A stretch of DNA of 64,000 nt, from NCBI RefSeq assembly GCF_029893365.1, contig NZ_JARXUZ010000001.1, positions 620,001 to 684,000 on the forward strand, written 5' to 3'. A program made the translations under genes and the position numbers. The stretch comes from Cryobacterium sp. CG_9.6. Its GTDB lineage: Bacteria; Actinomycetota; Actinomycetes; Actinomycetales; Microbacteriaceae. The notes beneath the pieces are model-generated. The model had not been told where the DNA came from, did no database searches, and worked only from the letters and a program-made list of their open reading frames with translations. Within the stretch, counting starts at the first letter, position 1. The number at the start of each line of letters is the position of its first letter. Positions 52,400-61,039 of this stretch are shown here, in pieces.

Positions 52400-54493
52400 C
52401 TAGGACGCGGCTGCTCGCACGTGAGCGGGGAGGGTGACCCGCACCCGGGTGCCCGTTGTCCCATCGGACGTGAGCTCCAGGGTGCCGCGCAACTCGGAGA
52501 CCAGCCCGGTCACGATGGACAGTCCCAGGCCGGTTCCGGGCAGCAAGACGGAGGTTGACGAGCGATAGAAGCGCTCCAGTACGCGGTGAATCTCCGCGGG
52601 AGGAATGCCAATGCCGTTATCGATCACATCGATCTGCACGGTGTTCGCCACGCGGGAACACTCCACCACCACGTGTCCGGCTCGTGGCGTGAATTTCAGA
52701 GCGTTGGCCACAAGGTTGGTGAGCACTCGTGCCACATCGCGCTCGCGTCCGATGGCCTCCAGGCTCCCGGCTGGCACCACCGCTTCGAGTGTGACGCCGT
52801 GCGATCGGGCGGTCGCGCCGAGTTCCTCGATGCAGTTGGTGACCGCGACATCCACATTGGCAATCTCGATCGACCGAAGCGTTGTCTCGGTGCGTTCGGA
52901 GAGGCGGGCGAGTTCGAGCAGGTCCTCCACCAGCGTCGCGAGGCGGTTGGCGTTGCGGGCAATCACACTCACGTAGTCGGCAGCGATGGGACTGAGTGCG
53001 GTGTCCTGAAGCTCTTCGGAGTACCCGAGAATGCTCGTGATGGGAGTGCGCAGCTCATGGGTGACCGAGGAGACGAAGTCTTCCTTTTGGCGGTTCAGCT
53101 CGCGCAGGTTCTGCGTGGTGGCCTGTTCGTTTTCTAGGGCTGTCTGCACCGCCGTCGCGGCCGCGTACCGGGCGGTCATGTCGATAACCTGCACGGTCAG
53201 GAGCGCAGTCGCACTCCCCGAGCGGATGCGTGCCACAAAGACCTGAAGGCGACGCGTGCCGGAGTCCACCTCTACCTCTCCGGACCAGTCGTGCGTGCGC
53301 GTATCGCTGCGACGCACTCGCAGGATGGCCTCGGCGAGCGGGCCGTCCTGCGGCACGATGGGCGCCGGCGCGAGGGGACCCGCCAGGACAACGCCCAGCA
53401 GCCGGGCCGCGATCTCGTTCCCGTCGATGACTCTGATCGCACCGAGGGCATCCTCTTCGAGGAGGAGGAGGCCGATGTGGGACCCCACGATTCCGCCGCG
53501 GAGGAGGTGGTTGCGGGCATCCACTTGATGCACGAGGCGAAGTCGCTCCTCGCGACTGGCACCGATGACCAAAACGGTAGCCGCGTACACGATGAAAAAG
53601 GACTGGATGATGCTCGAGTTTTGCGCGGTAAAGGCGTTGCTGCTGGCCGACTCGAACCCCGCCCAGGACGCCAGATCTTTGAGACCGGTGGCGGTCAGTG
53701 CGGTCGTGAGCATTTGCCACGCGGCCACCCGGGTGCCGAACCGGAGGGCCGCCCACACGAGTAGTGGCAGGGTGAGGAATTTAATTTGGGAGCTGGTTCC
53801 GGGCCAGAACACGATGCAGAGCACGCCAGCCAGGAGCAGAGCTTGCAGCACCAGTTCGGGTCGCAGCCGACGGGGAGGGCGGATGCGCGCGAGGAGGAAA
53901 ACCGGTGCAATGACCACAATTGCGGAGGCATGGGACGGCACAACGACCAGGAACGTTTGCACTGCATCGCCGCCCCCGACAGCAATAATGACGGCCGTAA
54001 GAACGCCCATGGTTGTGGTGCCCACCGCGACGGCGATGAGGAAGCGCACCACGCTGCTCACGTCAGTCAGATGAGACGGGGGAGCGCCCCGGCCGCCATC
54101 GATAAGAGCGGCCACGATCCATGCCTCGAGTGCGGTGACGAATCCGTACAGGATAGCAACGACCATGGACTCACCCACGGCGATTCGGGAGCCCGAGGCC
54201 GTGACCCAGATGAGGAGGGCAATGCTGACACGAGTGCCGCGCGCCATGAGTGCGGTCACCACGCCGAGACCCGCCGCCGGCCACCACGCCGAGATATAGT
54301 CCGAATTACGGGACACACTGAGAGTGACGACGCTCACCAGGGCGATGGCCAGCACTGCCAAACCGAGTGTCACGATGCGCCGCCGAGGGGATGCGTAATA
54401 CGCCAACGCCACGAGGCTCCGCGGGGCGAGATCCCCCGGGGTCGTCAACGTGGCACGTCCCTCTTGCATACCGTATGGTAACTCGATCGGCAC
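52400..54493 (-). CDS. MASE1-domain sensor histidine kinase
   Basis: A 697-aa membrane sensor. The N-terminal MASE1-type region has about eight hydrophobic segments (SAWWPAAGLGVVTALMA is typical), followed by a PAS-like region (about 330-430). HisKA follows with SVTHELRTPITSILGYSE, and then HATPase_c with NLVANALKF, DNGIGIPPAE and GTGLGLSIV. No response regulator is adjacent, so it is an orphan. GTG 54493 is preferred because GGGGGA lies 7 bases upstream; GTG 54508 and ATG 54469 are alternatives. Confidence 0.9.
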   Translation of the reverse strand: MPIELPYGMQEGRATLTTPGDLAPRSLVALAYYASPRRRIVTLGLAVLAIALVSVVTLSVSRNSDYISAWWPAAGLGVVTALMARGTRVSIALLIWVTASGSRIAVGESMVVAILYGFVTALEAWIVAALIDGGRGAPPSHLTDVSSVVRFLIAVAVGTTTMGVLTAVIIAVGGGDAVQTFLVVVPSHASAIVVIAPVFLLARIRPPRRLRPELVLQALLLAGVLCIVFWPGTSSQIKFLTLPLLVWAALRFGTRVAAWQMLTTALTATGLKDLASWAGFESASSNAFTAQNSSIIQSFFIVYAATVLVIGASREERLRLVHQVDARNHLLRGGIVGSHIGLLLLEEDALGAIRVIDGNEIAARLLGVVLAGPLAPAPIVPQDGPLAEAILRVRRSDTRTHDWSGEVEVDSGTRRLQVFVARIRSGSATALLTVQVIDMTARYAAATAVQTALENEQATTQNLRELNRQKEDFVSSVTHELRTPITSILGYSEELQDTALSPIAADYVSVIARNANRLATLVEDLLELARLSERTETTLRSIEIANVDVAVTNCIEELGATARSHGVTLEAVVPAGSLEAIGRERDVARVLTNLVANALKFTPRAGHVVVECSRVANTVQIDVIDNGIGIPPAEIHRVLERFYRSSTSVLLPGTGLGLSIVTGLVSELRGTLELTSDGTTGTRVRVTLPAHVRAAAS

Positions 54494-54556
54494 CAGTTTG
54501 TCCCCCACACGGGTGCCGCACCGGAACCGTGTATCGCGCGAGGGTGCTGCCAGAGG

Positions 54557-55915
54557 CTAGCGCTCGATGTCTAGGTCTCTCGTCTCGCGGCTGAGCAGAA
54601 GGGCCACGAGGGTGATGAGTCCCATGATCGACAGGTAGATGCCTACCCAGAACGGGCTGCCCCCGCCCAGCGTCCAGAGCCAGATCGCGATAAACGGCGC
54701 TACCGCGGCACCAAGGATCGAACTCATGTTGTACGCGAAGGCCGAGCCCGTGTAACGCACAGCGGTGGGGAAGAGCTCAGGGAGCAGGGCACCCATAGGC
54801 CCGAATGTCATACCCATGAGGGAGAATCCCACAATCAGGAAGAACATCACGCCCACGAACCCGGCGCCGAGAAGCGGCACGAACAGGAGGCCGAAGAGCA
54901 CGATAAACGACGTAACCACGATCAGCGTCTTGCGACGCCCGTGCCGGTCCGCCCATGGACCCGACGCGAGCGTGAACACACCGAAGAAGACCACGCCGAG
55001 AATCATCATGAGGATGAAGTTGTTGTAGCTGTATCCGAGGCCCGGGATGGGGGCATCCGTTGCGGCACGCCCATAACCGAGCGTGAACGTGGTCATCAGG
55101 TAGAACAGCACGTAGGTGGCGAGCATGATGAAGGTACCGAGAATGAGCTCGCGCCAGTTGCTCTTGAACACGGCAGCGAGCGGGAGCTTCTCCACGCGCT
55201 TGGCCTTGACCGCCTTCGTGAACGTTTCGCTCTCTACGAGACGCAGACGAACCCAGAGTCCCACGATCACCATGACGGCAGAGAAGAGGAACGGAATGCG
55301 CCACGCCCAGTCGAGGAACTCCTGCGACGGACGCGTGGGGTCATCCGACGGGAGCGCGAGGGCGATGACGAGAAACAGCGTGTTCGCAATGATGAAGCCG
55401 AGCGGGGCGCCCACCTGCGGGAAGGTTCCGTACCAGGCACGCTTACCGGCCGGTGCATTCTCCGTGGCTACCAGGGCCGCGCCACTCCACTCGCCACCGA
55501 GGGCGAAGCCCTGAGCGAGACGCAGAATAACGAGCATGAGCGGCGCCCACCACCCGATCATGGCGTAAGTGGGAAAGAGCCCGATGAGGAAGGTAGCGAT
55601 ACCCATGGTGAGCAGGGCGCCCACGAGGGTTGCCTTTCGGCCCTTGCGGTCGCCAAAATGCCCGAAGAAAAGTGCGCCGATGGGACGAGCCACCATGGCA
55701 GCCCCGAACACAGCGAAGGAGGCCAGCAGCGCCGTGGTCTCATTGCCCGTGGGAAAGAACAAATACGGGAACACGAGCACCGCGGCCGTGGCGTACACAT
55801 AGAAGTCGTAGAACTCGATGGTCGTACCGATGAGGCTCGCGAGAATGACGCGGCCCTTCGGGTTGGCCGGGCCGCTCGTTGCCGACGTCGTTGCGGGCGT
55901 GGTGGATGTGGACAT
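54557..55915 (-). CDS. MHS-family MFS transporter
   Basis: A 452-aa 12-helix transporter of the metabolite:H+ symporter type. It has GTTIEFYDFYVYATAAVLV, HFGDRKGRKATL, GFALGGEWSGAALVATENAP and RHGRRKT. It is intact and paralogous to the frameshifted gene at 35910. Known relatives carry dicarboxylates, shikimate, proline/betaine or aromatic acids. It stands alone upstream of the histidine kinase gene and is not clearly linked to a pathway. Confidence 0.92.
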   Translation of the reverse strand: MSTSTTPATTSATSGPANPKGRVILASLIGTTIEFYDFYVYATAAVLVFPYLFFPTGNETTALLASFAVFGAAMVARPIGALFFGHFGDRKGRKATLVGALLTMGIATFLIGLFPTYAMIGWWAPLMLVILRLAQGFALGGEWSGAALVATENAPAGKRAWYGTFPQVGAPLGFIIANTLFLVIALALPSDDPTRPSQEFLDWAWRIPFLFSAVMVIVGLWVRLRLVESETFTKAVKAKRVEKLPLAAVFKSNWRELILGTFIMLATYVLFYLMTTFTLGYGRAATDAPIPGLGYSYNNFILMMILGVVFFGVFTLASGPWADRHGRRKTLIVVTSFIVLFGLLFVPLLGAGFVGVMFFLIVGFSLMGMTFGPMGALLPELFPTAVRYTGSAFAYNMSSILGAAVAPFIAIWLWTLGGGSPFWVGIYLSIMGLITLVALLLSRETRDLDIER

Positions 55916-56067
55916 AGGTGGGGACGCTCCGTGATCAGGCGTCTGCGCCCACGGTCACGACGAGACGGTGACCAACGGAACGCACGAATAAGTGCGGCCC
56001 CTCAGAGCAGCCACATGTGTACCTTACGCTTACCTGAGAAATTGCCTAATTCTGCGTGCCGGTCGTG

Positions 56068-56538
56068 TCAGCTGCGCAACTCGCGAAGTAACACGGCGGT
56101 GGCCAGGGCTGCGGTTGCGGCTTCCTCACCCTTGTCCTCTTTCGAACCGGGCAGACCGGCACGGTCGAGACCCTGCTGCTCATCCTCGAGGGTCAGAACG
56201 CCGAACCCCACCGGCTTGCCGGTATCGAGGGCGACGCGAGTGAGGCCATCCGTTGCCGCATTCGACACGAACTCAAAGTGCGGGGTGCCGCCGCGAATAA
56301 TCACGCCGAGAGCCACCACCGCATCGGCGCCGTTTTCGAGCGCCACCTTGCAGACCACGGGCAGCTCGAAGCTGCCCGGCACGCGAACGACCGAAAAATC
56401 GGCACCGGATGCCTCGAGCACGCGCACAGCGCCGGCGATCAGCCCAGCGGTGATTTCATCGTGCCAGCGCCCGGCAACCACAACGACTCGCAGGTCGGTG
56501 CCGTCCACGGCGATGGTGGGTGATCCTTCGATGCTCAT
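56068..56538 (-). CDS. ribH: 6,7-Dimethyl-8-ribityllumazine synthase
   Basis: Penultimate step of riboflavin synthesis, 156 aa, joining the ribityl-pyrimidine with dihydroxybutanone phosphate and forming an icosahedral shell. It has [30 protein letters not shown] and [18 protein letters not shown] with the catalytic His. It is the last gene of the rib operon and overlaps ribBA by 4 bp. ATG 56538 is the natural start. Confidence 0.96.
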   Translation of the reverse strand: MSIEGSPTIAVDGTDLRVVVVAGRWHDEITAGLIAGAVRVLEASGADFSVVRVPGSFELPVVCKVALENGADAVVALGVIIRGGTPHFEFVSNAATDGLTRVALDTGKPVGFGVLTLEDEQQGLDRAGLPGSKEDKGEEAATAALATAVLLRELRS

Positions 56539-57797
56539 ACGGTGGTTCCCTTCAACAGATCCTGCTCATTGATGTGGTGGCCCATCCGGTCGCGCTTGGC
56601 GAGGAGATAGTCCACGTTGTGTGCACTGATTCCCACGACCAGAGGAACGCGCTCACTGACGGTCACGTTGTTGTTCTCGAGTTGGCGTACCTTCTCGGGG
56701 TTATTCGTGAGCAAACGCACGTCGTTCAGGCCCAGGTCATGCAGAATCCCGGTGGCGGCGCCGTAGTCGCGGGAGTCGCCCGGGAGGCCCAAGGCGAGGT
56801 TGGCGTCGAGAGTATCCATGCCATCCTCCTGCAGGCGGTAGGCGCGCAGCTTATTGATCAGACCAATACCGCGGCCTTCCTGCCCGCGCAGGTACACGAC
56901 CACGCCGCCTTCGAGGTTGATCGTCTCGAGGGCCGCATCAAGCTGCGGGCCACACTCGCACTTGAGCGACCCAAACACCTCGCCGGTGAGGCACTCCGAG
57001 TGCACGCGCACAAGAGCGCCGTCCACGGGGGTACCCGAGATGATCGCCACGTGATCGGCACCGGTCATCCGGTCGCGGTAGGCGCGCACCCGGAACGAGC
57101 CGTGACGGGTGGGAACGATCGTCTCCACCTCGAAGTCCACGCGCGGAGCGGCGGCGACGGGAAGAAGAGCGGGCAACGGTGCAATGCCATGGTGTTCATT
57201 CAGGTACGCAATGAGGTCCTTGATCGTGATAACCACGACGTCCTCGCGCTCGCCGAGCTCGAGCAGACCGGGCAGCCGCATCATTTCGCCGTCATCGGTG
57301 ACGATTTCACAGATCGCACCCACCGGTGCCAGACCGGCGAGCTTCATCAGGTCGACGGCAGCTTCGGTGTGGCCGGCGCGTTCCCGCACTCCACCATCCA
57401 CTGCCCGCAGCGGCAGGATGTGGCCGGGGCGGTGCAGGCTGGCGGGGGTGGAGGTCGGGTCGGCGAGTACCCGCAGTGTGTGCGCGCGGTCCGCGGCGCT
57501 GATCCCCGTGGTGACGCCGGAGGCCGAGTCGACACTGATCGTATAGTTCGTGCCGCGCGCATCCTCGTTGTTCAGCACCATGACCGGGAGGTCGAGGGTG
57601 TCGGCCAGGTCGTTGGTCATCGGTGCACAGATGAAGCCCGACGAATACCGCACGGTCCACGCCAGCCACTGTTGGGTGGCCAGCTGGGCGGAGATGATCA
57701 CGTCGCCCTCGTTCTCACGGCCCTCGTCATCGGCCACGATGACGGGCTTTCCGAGCCGAAGTTCGGCCAGTGCGGTGGGGATGTCGACGAGGCTCAT
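56535..57797 (-). CDS. ribBA: Bifunctional 3,4-dihydroxy-2-butanone-4-phosphate synthase / GTP cyclohydrolase II
   Basis: A 420-aa fusion supplying both riboflavin precursors. The N-terminal RibB part (1 to about 205) has [27 protein letters not shown] and [10 protein letters not shown]. The C-terminal RibA part has the zinc site [31 protein letters not shown] and [11 protein letters not shown]. The order matches the usual actinobacterial rib operon. It overlaps both neighbours by 4 bp. Confidence 0.96.
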   Translation of the reverse strand: MSLVDIPTALAELRLGKPVIVADDEGRENEGDVIISAQLATQQWLAWTVRYSSGFICAPMTNDLADTLDLPVMVLNNEDARGTNYTISVDSASGVTTGISAADRAHTLRVLADPTSTPASLHRPGHILPLRAVDGGVRERAGHTEAAVDLMKLAGLAPVGAICEIVTDDGEMMRLPGLLELGEREDVVVITIKDLIAYLNEHHGIAPLPALLPVAAAPRVDFEVETIVPTRHGSFRVRAYRDRMTGADHVAIISGTPVDGALVRVHSECLTGEVFGSLKCECGPQLDAALETINLEGGVVVYLRGQEGRGIGLINKLRAYRLQEDGMDTLDANLALGLPGDSRDYGAATGILHDLGLNDVRLLTNNPEKVRQLENNNVTVSERVPLVVGISAHNVDYLLAKRDRMGHHINEQDLLKGTTV

Positions 57798-58426
57798 GCT
57801 GCACTCCTTGTGGATTCCGCCGCGGCCATGGCGAGCATGCGCTCTACATGGCGGGCGAGAATGTCTGTTTCGATGTTGACGTGGTCACCCACGGCGCGAG
57901 CGCCCAGGGTGGTGGCGGCGAGAGTTTCGGGAATGAGGGAGACCTCAAACCACTGGTCCATTTCACTCGCAGCGCTGATGTGACTGACGGTGAGGGACAC
58001 GCCGTCGATGGCGATCGAGCCCTTGCTCACCACGAGTGGCGCGAGCTCGTGGGAGAGGCTGAAACGCAGCACGCGCCACTCGTCGCTCGGAACGATGGAC
58101 AGTAGCGTGCTGGTGCCGTCGATGTGCCCCTGCACGATATGTCCGCCCAGCCGTCCGCCCACGAGTGCCGCCCGCTCCAGATTGACCGTGGTGCCGGCGG
58201 CGGCGCTCGACAGGGTCGACATGCGCAGCGTCTCGGCCATGACATCGGCCGTGAAGGTCGATTCGGTGCGGTCCACGACCGTGAGGCAAACGCCGCTCAC
58301 CGAGATGGAGTCGCCGTGGTGGGCATCCGCTATCGACAGCGGCGCGCGAATGGTAAGCCGTGCGGCATCTGAGCTGTGGTCAATGCGCTCGATGCTGCCG
58401 AGCTCCTCAATGATTCCGGTGAACAT
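57794..58426 (-). CDS. ribE: Riboflavin synthase alpha chain
   Basis: Dismutates two lumazines to riboflavin; 210 aa. Two tandem lumazine-binding repeats are visible. The first starts MFTGIIEELGSIER, with SISVSGVCLTV and the segment FTADVMAETLRM. The second starts RAALVGGRLGGHIVQGHIDG, with SIAIDGVSLTV and FEVSLIPETLAATTL. ATG 58426 lies 8 bp after the ribD stop. Confidence 0.96.
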   Translation of the reverse strand: MFTGIIEELGSIERIDHSSDAARLTIRAPLSIADAHHGDSISVSGVCLTVVDRTESTFTADVMAETLRMSTLSSAAAGTTVNLERAALVGGRLGGHIVQGHIDGTSTLLSIVPSDEWRVLRFSLSHELAPLVVSKGSIAIDGVSLTVSHISAASEMDQWFEVSLIPETLAATTLGARAVGDHVNIETDILARHVERMLAMAAAESTRSAA

Positions 58427-58434
58427 GGCGGTCC

Positions 58435-59499
58435 TTATCTGGGGCGGGCGACGACGAGGATGTCGTCGCCCAATCGGTGGAGCGCGTGCAGGGACAGGGT
58501 TCGTTGGTCGGCGATGGTGGCCACGCCAATGTCGGTGAGGGCAAGGCGGGGGCCGCCAAGGAGGGTGGGGGCGAGGTAGATGAGGTATTCGTCCACGAGA
58601 CCGGCTGCCACGAACGCGCTCGCGAGCGTGGGGCCGCCCTCGATGAAGGCGGTGCGGATGCCGCGAGCGTGCAGTCCCCGTAGCACGCTGGGCAGGTCGT
58701 CGGTGGGCTGCAGGAGTGGCGGGTGCGGGTGGGCGTGCACCCGGGCATCCGCGGGAATAGGGCGTCGGCCGATGACCACGGGGAGTGGCTGGGTGGGGAG
58801 CAGTGCACCGCTGGCATCGCGAGCCGTGAGGGAGGGGTCATCGGCGAGGACGGTGCCGGTACCCACCAGAATGGCATCTGCGTGGCTGCGGCGCTGGTGC
58901 ACGTCCGCGCGGGCGGCGGAGCCGGTGATCCACTGACTGGTGCCATCGGCCGCGGCGGCCCGGCCATCAAGGCTCGACGCCCATTTGACCGTGACGAAAG
59001 GACGACCAAGGCGCGCGGCCACAAGCCAGTCGCCCAGGAATTCTTCGCCCTCGGCCTCGCGCACGCCGCCCGTGACGGTGATGCCGGAGGCGCGCAGGCG
59101 GCTGGCGCCACCGGACGAGTGCACGCCCGGGTCGCTCACGGCATAGACCACGTGGGCAATGCCGGCCTCGATCAGCGCAGTGGTGCAGGGGCCGGTGCGA
59201 CCGGTGTGGTTGCACGGTTCCAGGGTGATGATGGCGGTCGCGCCGCGCGCCTGATCCGCGGAGAGGTGGGACAGGGCGTCGACCTCGGCGTGGGCGGTCC
59301 CCGCACCGCGGTGCCAGCCTTCGCTGAGGGTGCGGCCATCGGGGGCAAGGATGACGCAGCCTACGCGTGGGTTGATTCCCGTGGCCGGCCCGTTCGCGGC
59401 GAGGACGAAAGCGCGCTCCATGGCGGCATTGTCAGCGAGGGTGGCAGAGGACTCGTCGCGGGCGGAACGAACATCGCGTGCGTCGGACGTTTCGCTCAT
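58435..59499 (-). CDS. ribD: Bifunctional deaminase/reductase RibD
   Basis: A 354-aa enzyme deaminating and reducing the first pyrimidine of the riboflavin pathway. The deaminase zinc site is GTAHAEVDALS and LEPCNHTGRTGPC. The reductase part has KWASSLDGRAAA, FIEGGPTLASAF and EYLIYLAPTLLGG. ATG 59499 is chosen because GAGGG lies 5 bases upstream; the longer frame to 59712 runs through the riboswitch and is rejected. It is the first gene of the operon. Confidence 0.94.
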   Translation of the reverse strand: MSETSDARDVRSARDESSATLADNAAMERAFVLAANGPATGINPRVGCVILAPDGRTLSEGWHRGAGTAHAEVDALSHLSADQARGATAIITLEPCNHTGRTGPCTTALIEAGIAHVVYAVSDPGVHSSGGASRLRASGITVTGGVREAEGEEFLGDWLVAARLGRPFVTVKWASSLDGRAAAADGTSQWITGSAARADVHQRRSHADAILVGTGTVLADDPSLTARDASGALLPTQPLPVVIGRRPIPADARVHAHPHPPLLQPTDDLPSVLRGLHARGIRTAFIEGGPTLASAFVAAGLVDEYLIYLAPTLLGGPRLALTDIGVATIADQRTLSLHALHRLGDDILVVARPR

Positions 59500-59557
59500 C
59501 ATCACCCTCATTCGTCGTTTGACAAACTCCGGGGCTGGCGTCGCGCAAGCGAAACCG

Positions 59558-59583
59558 TCAAAGGACCACAAACGTTCCTTTGA
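59558..59583 (-). promoter_or_regulatory. Hairpin between FMN aptamer and ribD
   Basis: TCAAAGGA and TCCTTTGA form a perfect 8-bp stem around a 10-base loop, between the aptamer and the ribD start. It is a candidate part of the expression platform. No T-run follows on the minus strand, so translational control or a Rho-type mechanism is more likely than intrinsic termination. Confidence 0.5.
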
Positions 59584-59597
59584 TCCGTGCGCCTCTC

Positions 59598-59709
59598 CTC
59601 CGGACTTTAACCGTCGGCGCTGGAATTTCACCAGCTCAACCGTTTCGTTCCAAGGAACTAACGGGTCGCGGACTTTAACCGCCGGTTCGGAATTACACCG
59701 ACCCCGGAG
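59598..59709 (-). promoter_or_regulatory. FMN riboswitch (RFN element)
   Basis: On the minus strand the leader contains the conserved RFN blocks CGGTGTAATTCCGAACCGGC, GGTTAAAGTCCGCGA, GGTGAAATTCCAGCGCCGAC and GGTTAAAGTCCGGA. It is closed by a P1 stem CTCCGG/CCGGAG (59709-59704 with 59603-59598). It lies about 100 bases upstream of ribD and should shut down the operon when FMN is abundant. A -10-like CATACT is at 59731-59726. Confidence 0.95.
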
Positions 59710-59810
59710 CACGTTTCTTACTTCTAGTATGGCTCAACACGCGACGGCCCGCGTTATTCCCGCGTCACACGCAGTCTCGGCCCCGGCATCCGCTGTGTGT
59801 TGGGCGGGTG

Positions 59811-59910
59811 TCGTGGCTACTTCAGGAGAATCGCGGTGGGAGCGCGGGCAGGCCCCGGAGGAGTGCGGCGGTTGCAGCGCGAGCGGGCGGATCTCCTGAA
59901 GTAGCAACGG
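59811..59910. repeat. Dispersed ~100-bp inverted-end element, copy C
   Basis: A 100-bp copy. The left end TCGTGGCTACTTCAGGAGAA and the right end (inverse CCGTTGCTACTTCAGGAGAT) match in 16 of 20 positions. The interior is GC-rich and unlike copies A and B apart from composition. It lies 42 bp past the stop of the SorC-type gene and upstream of the rib leader. The 100 bases between it and the riboswitch show only a possible rib promoter. Confidence 0.85.
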
Positions 59911-59952
59911 GCGGCGGGGCTGACCGCAGATGCTGGCCCCGGCCAGCGCGAA

Positions 59953-60942
59953 TCAGGAGTCGGCGACGAGAGCTCGAGCGGTGCCCTCATCGACGAACAG
60001 GTCGGTAATGAGTTCGGCGCGGAGGGCGCCGTGCAGGCTGGCGAGCTTGGAGCTGCCCGCAACGACACAGATGCGGCGCGGTGTGCGGCGCAGCACCGCG
60101 AAATCGGGACCGGTTCCGCGCAGGTTGAGTGGAATACCGTCGGTCGAACCGTCTGCACGAAAGAACACGGTGGCCACGTCCCCCACGGCGCCGGAAGCGC
60201 TGAGCGAGGCATAGTCGGCCTTCTCCAGGTAGCCGCCGGCATAGACGCGGCTCGGCACCTCGGAGAAGGGTGAGCCGAGGCCGAACAGAGCCACATCCAT
60301 GTGCCTCTGCATCTCCAGTAGCCGGCTCACGCTACGCTCACGCCAAAAGGCGTCCTTGGTGGCCGGATCGTCGAAGAATGCCGGCACCGGAAACTGCTGC
60401 ACGTGGGCCCCGAAGGCCGCGCCGAAGCGACCGAGGATCTCGCTGGCGTAACCGAGCCCGGTCGTGCTCATGTTGCCGGCGCCATTCAGCTGCACGATCT
60501 GTGAATTGTGAGTGGCTTTGAGGTTCACGTGACGGCTGACCGCGTTCATCGTTGATCCCCACGCGATGCCCATTGTCATGTTGGAGTCGAAATACTGGCC
60601 GAGCATTCGTGCAACGGATAGCGCCACGCGCTCCAATCTGTCCACGTCGCTGGCGCTGTCGGGAACCGGAACAACGTGTGCCGCGACGTGAAAACGGTCA
60701 AGAATCTCCTTTTCGATCCGGCTGGGGGCATCCATGGGGGAGTGGATTTGAATGTCCACGAGGCCGCTGGCCCGGGCATGACTGAGCAGGCGAGACACTG
60801 AGGAGCGGGAGGTATGGAGCTCGCGAGCGATCGCATCCATGGTGAGGTCCTGCATGTAATAAAGATGAGCGGCGCGAAGGGCGTCGCGAGTGCGATCGGA
60901 CTGGTTCGGATCGTCGATCTGAAGAACGTCTGGCTGTTGCAC
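59953..60942 (-). CDS. SorC-family (DeoR-like, sugar-binding domain) transcriptional regulator
   Basis: A 329-aa regulator. The N-terminal helix-turn-helix is at about 20-65 (LTMDAIARELHTSRSSVSRL). The C-terminal SorC effector domain binds phosphorylated sugars (GIAWGSTMNAVSRHV, GAGNMSTTGLGYASEI, ICVVAGSSKLASLHGAL). It is divergent from glpD-glpF-glpK and so is the likely glycerol-pathway regulator, with glycerol-3-phosphate or dihydroxyacetone phosphate as a plausible ligand. In many bacteria that task belongs to a classical DeoR-type GlpR or an antiterminator. Confidence 0.9.
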   Translation of the reverse strand: MQQPDVLQIDDPNQSDRTRDALRAAHLYYMQDLTMDAIARELHTSRSSVSRLLSHARASGLVDIQIHSPMDAPSRIEKEILDRFHVAAHVVPVPDSASDVDRLERVALSVARMLGQYFDSNMTMGIAWGSTMNAVSRHVNLKATHNSQIVQLNGAGNMSTTGLGYASEILGRFGAAFGAHVQQFPVPAFFDDPATKDAFWRERSVSRLLEMQRHMDVALFGLGSPFSEVPSRVYAGGYLEKADYASLSASGAVGDVATVFFRADGSTDGIPLNLRGTGPDFAVLRRTPRRICVVAGSSKLASLHGALRAELITDLFVDEGTARALVADS

Positions 60943-60976
60943 GTATGTTCATTCCCATTGAGAAATTGTGTAGGAC

Positions 60977-60998
60977 TGTCAAGATTGATTTATTCACA
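60977..60998. promoter_or_regulatory. Candidate operator in the regulator-glpD gap
   Basis: TGTCAA (60977) and TTCACA (60993) form a 22-bp imperfect inverted repeat that includes TCAAGATTGA. A related TCAAGATATTGA precedes glpF at 62904. On the minus strand TTGACA at 60982-60977 could also be the -35 box of the regulator gene. Confidence 0.5.
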
Positions 60999-61039
60999 GT
61001 GCTTGCCCCAGCGCAAGCCCACATAACAGAGGTGACCGA

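Noticed and set aside
54941..56572. 543-aa plus-strand open frame over the MFS and ribH genes
   Set aside because: Composition is Arg/Glu/His-rich with no domain; the minus-strand genes beneath are unambiguous.
56520..57983. 487-aa plus-strand open frame over ribBA
   Set aside because: Antisense shadow of ribBA, which carries both catalytic domains.
59500..59712. N-terminal extension of RibD through the leader
   Set aside because: The region is the FMN riboswitch, and a good ribosome site sets the start at 59499.
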